From Atopobiaceae bacterium (GTDB lineage Bacteria > Actinomycetota > Coriobacteriia > Coriobacteriales > Atopobiaceae): DNA of 64,000 nt. Numbering within the stretch: the first letter of the stretch is position 1; the number at the start of each line of letters is the position of its first letter. Location of the stretch: contig JAFWKQ010000074.1 of the NCBI GenBank assembly GCA_017545665.1, positions 1 through 64,000 on the forward strand, read 5' to 3'. A program made the translations under genes and the position numbers. A model generated the notes under the pieces. It did no database searches. It saw only the letters and a program-made list of their open reading frames with translations, and was not told the DNA's origin. Of this stretch, positions 59,113 to 64,000 are shown piece after piece.

Positions 59113-59436
59113 ATGGCTTTGCCTGCAGAAGTGCTAGACAACATCGTTTCGGTTAGCGAATTCTCGCGTGGCGGTGCCTCGCGTGCGTTCGAGAAGGCCA
59201 AGGGCAGTACGCCGGTTATCGTGATGAAAAACAACAAGCCGACCGCCGTCATAACGTCGCCCGAGGAGTATGCGTACCTGAGCGAGATGGAGGAGGACTT
59301 TATCCTGCTGGGTCAGTCGATTGCGCGTCTCGCGCGCAACGACGTTAGGCCTACCGTCCCGTTTGACGAGGTTCTTGCGGAGTTTGGCATAACCGACTCC
59401 GAGCTCGACGAGGCTGAAGACGTGGGGATTGGCTAG
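59113..59436 (+). CDS. Phd/YefM-family antitoxin
   Basis: 107 residues. GGGGAGG precedes the ATG at 59113. The opening NIVSVSEFSRGGASRAFEKAKGSTPVIVMKNNKPTAVITSPEEY region contains the Phd/YefM dimer-DNA-binding pattern (VIVMKNNKPTAVI). The acidic C-terminus should bind the toxin. The toxin gene follows after two bases. Confidence 0.9.
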   Translation: MALPAEVLDNIVSVSEFSRGGASRAFEKAKGSTPVIVMKNNKPTAVITSPEEYAYLSEMEEDFILLGQSIARLARNDVRPTVPFDEVLAEFGITDSELDEAEDVGIG

Positions 59437-59438
59437 CC

Positions 59439-59768
59439 ATGGCATGGAGGGTCGAGTTCCTGGAAGAAGCGGTTGACGATCTTCGCAAGCTCGATGGGTC
59501 GGTGCGAACACATGTCCTAAAGGCAATTCGCAAGGTTTCGTCAAACCCTCTTCCACAAAGTGAGGGAGGTTACGGCAAGCCTCTTGGGAATCGCAACGCG
59601 ATTGATCTAGTCGATCTTTTCAAAGGTAAACTGCGTTCGGATGGCATACGCATTGTGTACCGTCTGCAACGTTCAAAGACGGAGATGCTCGTTGTGGTAG
59701 TTGGCGTTCGTACGGATGCGGAGGTGTACCGGGAGGCTGCTCGTCGTCGCAAGGCACGTGGGCTTTAA
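59439..59768 (+). CDS. RelE/ParE-family toxin
   Basis: 109 residues. WRVEFLEEAVDDLRKLDGSVR, then YGKPLGNRN, DLFKGKLRSDGIRIVYRL and a basic tail are the RelE layout. It would cleave mRNA at the ribosome or poison gyrase; which one is not clear from sequence. It forms an operon with the antitoxin at 59113. Confidence 0.9.
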   Translation: MAWRVEFLEEAVDDLRKLDGSVRTHVLKAIRKVSSNPLPQSEGGYGKPLGNRNAIDLVDLFKGKLRSDGIRIVYRLQRSKTEMLVVVVGVRTDAEVYREAARRRKARGL

Positions 59769-59866
59769 CGGATGTGGGGGCCTTGACGAGTGCGACAAAA
59801 CAGGTATGGAGTGCTTGTCATAAAGCGCGAAATACTTTCTCGTTAAGTGTGAAACAGGGCAAGTCG

Positions 59867-60016
59867 TTAGTTGTCGGTAATCTTGAGCATAACGTTCGTC
59901 TCTGCGTCTATTTCCGTCCCCAGTTTTGTTTCGAGGGATTCGGCAACGACCTTTAATTGTGCCTCATAGCTCAGGCCATAAATTTTGTATGTTTCGGTAT
60001 CGTCATGGTAAGTCAT
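59867..60016 (-). CDS. Small protein of unknown function, possible gene remnant
   Basis: 49 residues (MTYHDDTETYKIYGLSYEAQ..., ending NVMLKITDN). It overlaps the end of the next leftward frame by a few bases, the way coupled genes do. Not recognised. Confidence 0.4.
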   Translation of the reverse strand: MTYHDDTETYKIYGLSYEAQLKVVAESLETKLGTEIDAETNVMLKITDN

Positions 60017-60264
60017 CCGCCGAATAGGTTGTAGTACTGCATGAACCCAAATCTGTTGGGTGCGTCCTGCATGTCGCTTGCCATTCCACTGCCCCGAGAG
60101 GAGTGCTCGAGAAACAGATACGGATAGGGCCTTCCGCTCCACCACGTGAGTAGCGATTTTGCCTGGATGAGGTGCATCAAGGGCCCTTTGCTCTGGCAAT
60201 AGTGACAGAAGGTATTGTTGCCTACCGGTATGTGACAACGGGGGTGGATATGACAATGCCCTCG
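60013..60264 (-). pseudogene. 3' fragment of an unknown Cys/His-rich protein
   Basis: The frame shows CHIHPRCHIPVGNNTFCHYC, a plausible zinc site, then SGRPYPYLFLEHSSRGSGMASDMQDAPNRF (shown in parts) and ends QYYNLFGG. There is no start; homology-like sequence stops close to the silent hsdS segment, so the 5' part was probably lost to rearrangement there. I could not name the family. Confidence 0.4.
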
Positions 60265-60348
60265 TTCCCGTCGCCGACTAAGCGGATGACGGGTGGCTGG
60301 TGTTTGTGGGTCGGCCAGTGGGGGCATTGCGCCGACTTCGACGTTTGC

Positions 60349-60467
60349 TCTTCCGCGATTCCGATGGGTCGCACTATGAGAAGCGCGTAGACGCGCGTGG
60401 CCGCGAGGGCGAGCCCGTGTGCATCGACGACGAGATTCCGTTCGAGATTCCGGAGAGCTGGGTGTGG
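60349..60467 (+). repeat. Left arm of the 119-bp hsdS inverted repeat
   Basis: About 91 percent identical by eye to the reverse complement of 63610-63728. It encodes the conserved HYEKRVDARGREGEPVCIDD and FEIPESW part of HsdS, so recombination here swaps specificity domains. Confidence 0.9.
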
Positions 60468-60950
60468 GTGCGCATGTCAACGCTCTGCGATTTCGGCAGG
60501 TGCGTGAATATCGAGTATGATGCCGTAGCCCCAGGTACTTGGAACCTCGACCTCGAAGATCTTGAGAAGGATTCGGGACGCATACTCCAGAAGAAGAGAA
60601 AGCGAGCAGATGAGAAAGGTAGCACAAAGCATGTTTTCTCTGCGGGAATGGTTCTTTATAGCAAACTGAGGCCATACCTTAACAAAGTGGCAATAGCCGA
60701 TAAGAATGGAGTGTGCACGTCAGAGATACTTCCTCTGGCTTTTAATGGTGTGACTCCGGAGTTTGCGCAAATCGTTCTCATGGCACCATTGTTCGTTGAT
60801 TACGCTAAGGCTCATTCATACGGAGTAAAGATGCCGAGATTGGGCACAGTTGACGGAGCAAACTTTCTTGTATCGATACCGCCAATTCCAGAACAACAGC
60901 GCATTGTAGAGGCCATTACCAATTTCTGGGTCTTCACCAATCAACAATAA
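60349..60950 (+). pseudogene. Silent hsdS cassette (one target-recognition domain)
   Basis: The frame begins inside the conserved HsdS N-terminal segment without start codon or ribosome site. It contains one target-recognition domain (STLCDFGRCVNIEYDAV ... FSAGMVLYSKLRPYLNKVAI ... SIPPIPEQQRIVEAI) and ends TNQQ. It is in opposite orientation to the expressed hsdS at 63169-63903. After inversion between the repeats it would be fused to the expressed 5' end and give a different DNA specificity. Confidence 0.85.
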
Positions 60951-61184
60951 TGCCAGTCGCGATGCACTTAGCCGGGGCAGTGCGCCACGGATAGACTATG
61001 GCTGTCCATCAGAGTCGATCCACTGACCTCTGTCACCGATAGTGGACTCTGGCTCCTCCGGGTTATCTCTCAGTCTCGGATACGCCCTAATGGGGTATAC
61101 TTCATGTCAGAAGCCACCCCCAAGGGGGAACGGAAGTGGGAGCTGGATAAGCCGGAGCGTTCTCGGGCCCCGGCTTCCGCGCTT
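60951..61184. other. Non-coding gap inside the invertible region
   Basis: No gene seen. It contains a hairpin at 61153-61178 (AAGCCGG / CCGGCTT) suited to ending the leftward DUF3800-like gene. Confidence 0.5.
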
Positions 61185-61799
61185 TTATAGGGCGATTTCC
61201 CTTCGCTCAATCCTCTTTTCCAAGCGTCTCCACTCAAACGCCCAGTCCTCGTGTGCGCCGCCCTTGGCGTCGACGTGGCCCTGCGCCCCGAGAATCTGGT
61301 CTGGCAACCAAAGCCTGGGCTCGTCGTCACCACGCATGTGAGCGAGCCTGACGTTGCCGAGCCAGCCCCTCCGTATGAGACTCACGGCCATCTCACGGTC
61401 GCGCTTGTCCAATGCGTCGCCCCTGGACTCCATGACGACGCGTCCCGCTCCCGCCGAGCCGAGCAGCGGCAGCAGCACCTCAAGGCATTTCCGCCTCGCC
61501 CTCTCCTGCTTCCTTGGGTTGATCGGGCGTCCCGAGACGACGATGGCGTTCATGGCAAGCGACCCCAAGAGCTTGAGGGAGTCCCCCTGCAGGGAGACGC
61601 CCATCTGGCGCCAGTGGAGCTTCTTTGCCCCCTTCGGCAAGAGGGAGCGTAGTCTCTGAATCGCGACCTCGTCCACGGCGCGGTCGACAACCGCGCACAG
61701 ATAGTACGTGGTCTCTCCGTCGAAGGTGCGCATGCTCTCGTCGACATATGCGACTGTCTCGTTGCCCAATGGTGCCTCCCCGTTGCTTTGTGGCATCAT
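61185..61799 (-). CDS. DUF3800-like protein
   Basis: 204 residues with the start at 61799 (a frame 63 bases longer is possible; neither has a good ribosome site). It has the family start VAYVDESMRTFDGETTYYLCAVV with the conserved DE, then KLHWRQMG, a central SGRPINPRKQERARRKCLEVLLP and a late WLPDQILGAQGH. DUF3800 proteins have an RNase-H-like fold and occur near mobile elements and defence genes. Lies inside the invertible region. Confidence 0.7.
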   Translation of the reverse strand: MMPQSNGEAPLGNETVAYVDESMRTFDGETTYYLCAVVDRAVDEVAIQRLRSLLPKGAKKLHWRQMGVSLQGDSLKLLGSLAMNAIVVSGRPINPRKQERARRKCLEVLLPLLGSAGAGRVVMESRGDALDKRDREMAVSLIRRGWLGNVRLAHMRGDDEPRLWLPDQILGAQGHVDAKGGAHEDWAFEWRRLEKRIERREIAL

Positions 61800-61912
61800 A
61801 CCGCTACTAGCTGTCGGGAGCGACCAGTTTGCTTGTCTGTGCTTGGCGAATGTTACGCTCATTACAGACCATTGTTTTGCTCGTGTTCCGACCGCCTCGT
61901 TCTTCTGAACCT

Positions 61913-62005
61913 CTATTGGCGGAGTTGCAAGCCGAGCACCGCATTGAACAGCGCGTCCATGTCCTCCCAGGCAAGTGGGGAGAGCTCGGAATCAGGCCTG
62001 TGCAT
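61913..62005 (-). CDS. Very small gene after the antitoxin
   Basis: 30 residues (MHRPDSELSPLAWEDMDALF and on), beginning 14 bases before the antitoxin stop in another frame. Protein-like composition, but too short to be sure; it may be the remnant of a toxin. Confidence 0.3.
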   Translation of the reverse strand: MHRPDSELSPLAWEDMDALFNAVLGLQLRQ

Positions 62006-62255
62006 TCGTCACCATCTCTGCGAGATGGGCACGGGCCTCGGCAAGGCTCCTTGTGTCCTCCGTCGCCGACGCGCGACCTCGGTCAAGCTCGTCCACGAGC
62101 ATCCTCGCGGCCTCGATGCAGTCCCAGTCGTCGATGTCCACCACGGCGTAGCGGCCACGGCCATTGCGTGTGAGGAACACGGGCTTTCCGGGGGCGACCT
62201 TTCGCAGGACTTCGCCGTAGTTTCGTAGGTCCGTTACGGGCATGATGGTGGGCAT
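61992..62255 (-). CDS. Phd/YefM-type antitoxin, apparently without toxin
   Basis: 87 residues. VTDLRNYGEVLRKVAPGKPVFLTRNGRGRYAVVDIDDW contains the family core PVFLTRNGRGRYAVV. The ribosome site is a run of six G next to a run of eight A, about nine bases before the ATG. No intact toxin gene follows. Confidence 0.8.
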   Translation of the reverse strand: MPTIMPVTDLRNYGEVLRKVAPGKPVFLTRNGRGRYAVVDIDDWDCIEAARMLVDELDRGRASATEDTRSLAEARAHLAEMVTNAQA

Positions 62256-62380
62256 TTCTTTTACCCCCCTTTTTTTTCTTCGATGAATCCGTCGACGTAT
62301 TAAACGATATGATACTACGTCTTCATCTTAGCCATCCCATCGGCCAGACAATCCTCCATATCGAGTGAAAGGAGCCATAC

Positions 62381-63182
62381 ATGAAGGATTACAGGGCCTA
62401 CCTAATGGGGAAGGGCTTCTCCACCCATACCGTCGATTCATACCTGTTCGCCATTCGCCAGATGAGAGGGGATTGGCGAGGAGCCTACGAGCGAAGACTT
62501 GCTCAACCACAAGGACTGGCTCGCCGCACACTTTGCCGCCAAGACTGTCAACCTGCGCGTCACAGCCATCAACTCGTACCTCGACTACATAGGTCATTCC
62601 GGCATCCGGCTGAAGGGCCTTCGCATACAGCAGAAACCTTACCTCGATAACGTAATCAGTCAGGCAGACTACGAATTGCTTCGTGACTCGTTATTGCGTG
62701 ATGGCGAGCTGTTCTGGCACTTCGTCGTGCGATTCCTCACCTGCACGGGAGCGCGCGTCAGCGAATTGCGTCAGTTCACGGTGGAATCGGTGCGAGATGG
62801 ACACCTCGACATCGTCTCCAAGGGCCATAAGCTCAGGCGTATCTACATTCCCACGAGCCTGCAATGCGACGCTGCTAGATGGCTGGATGAGATTGGCCGA
62901 AGGAACGGGTACGTCTTCTCCTCGAAGAGTGGCAAACCGATGACCGCCAGGGGCATATCAATGGGCCTGAAGCGCTTTGCCGAAAAGTACGGCATCGACC
63001 AGGATGTCGTCTACCCGCACTCGTTCCGGCACCGCTTCGCGAAGAACTTCATCGAGAGGAACCCGGACATCGCGTTTCTGGCCGACCTCATGGGCCACGA
63101 GAGCCTCGAGACCACGCGCGTCTACCTACGGCGCACCGCCTCGGAGCAGCGTGAGGCAGTCGACGCAACTATTGATTGGTGA
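62381..63182 (+). pseudogene. Tyrosine recombinase (XerC/D-like) with a one-base frameshift
   Basis: AAAGGAG precedes ATG 62381. The first frame gives an N-terminal core-binding start (MKDYRAYLMGKGFSTHTVDSYLFAIRQMRG, shown to name the part) and then breaks. The second frame continues from GIGEEPTSEDLLNHKDWL. Removing one G from the GGGG at 62468-62471 joins them perfectly (about 266 residues). Catalytic residues are all present: TGARVSELR, SKGHKLR, HSFRHRFA, GHESLETTRVY. Its position between two opposed hsdS segments marks it as the specificity invertase. Its function is currently off, or phase-variable, unless the frameshift is bypassed. Confidence 0.85.
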
Positions 63183-63903
63183 GTTCTTGGAAGGCGTTGT
63201 ATGCCTCTTTGATGCGTGCTTGCTCAGAAATCGGCGGGACAGGGATGAGCACGTCGACAATCTTTGAGACCGCGAGTCCGGGCTGTGCCGTTGCGGTTGC
63301 ATACTGATTGAGGTTGAGGGCTTCAAGCACGAGACAGGCCCAGCCCACGTCAGTCTTATCGAAGCATGTTGTAACAATCGCATGCTCAGTTGCATAAAAC
63401 CCGCCTTCGGCATAATTGACGCATCCACAGAGTGCACCCTGACGGCCCACGATTGGGAAGCGCCCGTTCCTGTTGGACTCTTTCACATATCCGCGGATGC
63501 CGTTGCCGCCGAAACAGGGATACGGATGGTCTCCATCTTGCGTATCACTGATTCTCGCGGCGGCAATGTTTTTGCCAGCTTGCATGCTAAATAGGGTACC
63601 TATCCTCGACCACGCCCAGCTCTCCGGGATCTCGAACGGGATCTCGTCGTCGATGCACACGGGCTCGCCCTCGCGCCCCCGCGCGTCCACGCGCTTCTCA
63701 TAGTGGCCGCCATCGGAAGCGCGGAAGATTACGGACTCGCCGCCCCTGGGGGCCTTGATCTTCTTTTCCTTTATGAGCTTTGCGCGCTCCTTGCGAATGC
63801 GCTCCACAAGCACGGACGCGGGCTCGTCGGCAGGGTCCTGCGGCACGAGCTTTCCCTGCACGGCCATCTGCAGGATTGAGTTACGCAGGTCCTTAGCCTT
63901 CAT
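63169..63903 (-). CDS. hsdS: Type I restriction-modification specificity subunit HsdS (expressed copy, single TRD)
   Basis: 244 residues with the start at 63903 after AAGGAG. The conserved opening KAKDLRNSILQMAVQGKLVPQDPADEPASVLVERIRKERAKLI has the recognisable MAVQGKLVPQDP. One target-recognition domain follows the FEIPESW segment and the protein ends PPISEQARIKEAYNAFQELTNQ region (AFQELTNQ then stop), about half the usual HsdS. Either a half-subunit that dimerises or a gene cut by inversion. Upstream gene end at 63963 is probably hsdM or hsdR. Confidence 0.88.
   Translation of the reverse strand: MKAKDLRNSILQMAVQGKLVPQDPADEPASVLVERIRKERAKLIKEKKIKAPRGGESVIFRASDGGHYEKRVDARGREGEPVCIDDEIPFEIPESWAWSRIGTLFSMQAGKNIAAARISDTQDGDHPYPCFGGNGIRGYVKESNRNGRFPIVGRQGALCGCVNYAEGGFYATEHAIVTTCFDKTDVGWACLVLEALNLNQYATATAQPGLAVSKIVDVLIPVPPISEQARIKEAYNAFQELTNQ
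63610..63728 (-). repeat. Right arm of the 119-bp hsdS inverted repeat
   Basis: Partner of 60349-60467, within the expressed hsdS. The interval between the arms, about 3.1 kb, carries the silent cassette, DUF3800-like gene, antitoxin and recombinase. Confidence 0.9.
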
Positions 63904-63962
63904 CTCATGCTCCTTGCCCATCGGAATTACGCACGCACTGCGTACGCAATTCGACCGCTATA

Positions 63963-63998
63963 CTATGACTCATTGTCATCAATACCGTCCTCGGCACC
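63963..63998 (-). CDS. 3' end of an upstream gene, probably hsdM, running off the window
   Basis: The visible frame GAEDGIDDNES then TAG enters from the right edge. An acidic tail upstream of hsdS in the same direction fits HsdM, but too little is seen to be sure. Confidence 0.35.
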   Translation of the reverse strand, partial: GAEDGIDDNES

Positions 63999-64000
63999 AT

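Overview
The window reads as a chromosome segment of a Gram-positive, moderately GC-rich bacterium. The best guess is a member of the class Coriobacteriia (Olsenella/Atopobium/Collinsella relatives). That placement is an inference from gene content: a lysyl-tRNA synthetase fused to an HD domain, Veg directly upstream of IspE, a DisA-IspD-IspF block, a mannose-type PTS with a ManO-like gene, a ChW-repeat surface-protein remnant and strong Shine-Dalgarno sequences. No rRNA is present and no CRISPR array was seen. One tRNA (Pro, CGG) is clear.

Layout. 1-10 kb: envelope and signalling genes: a secreted HELFH peptidase cut by the left edge, a small beta-rich protein, a GNAT, a BrkB-type membrane protein, three lipoproteins (PepSY, tandem cystatin-like, histidine acid phosphatase) and a Cache-HAMP-PP2C phosphatase. 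10-22 kb: sugar transferase and epimerase, amidohydrolase, RNase PH/RdgB, Xaa-Pro peptidase, a large AMP-binding protein, veg-ispE, an L,D-transpeptidase and tRNA-Pro. 22-31 kb: a membrane protein, an HD-GYP protein, the tryptophan operon and a TRIC-type channel. 31-36 kb: mannose PTS operon, tatA, greA. 36-47 kb: lysS-HD, a broken ChW protein, about 2 kb of palindromic repeats, clpC, disA-ispD-ispF. 47-64 kb: an accessory island that looks like a defence island.

The tryptophan operon is unusual. Its T-box leader, start site and translational coupling are intact, but the first gene is a 130-residue chimera of the start of TrpE and the end of TrpG. Anthranilate synthase is therefore lost from this locus, while trpDCFBA remain complete.

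The island holds, in order: a methyltransferase-like protein; a DUF1848 protein; a metallophosphoesterase; a 1178-residue protein with two CbxX/EccA-type AAA+ modules and an FtsH-like (M41) peptidase domain; a divergent WYL regulator; a coiled-coil SF1 helicase; a roughly 600-nt highly structured RNA candidate closed by a long terminal helix; a Phd/RelE toxin-antitoxin pair; and a phase-variable type I restriction specificity locus. In that locus two hsdS segments face each other across a tyrosine recombinase gene with a one-base frameshift. The first gene of the island and the AAA-M41 gene share an N-terminal domain, which ties them together. I consider this pair, with the structured RNA, the best candidates for something undescribed.

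Several families of long palindromic intergenic repeats recur across the window, often where transcription should end. Product names rest on motif recognition by eye; no database search was run.
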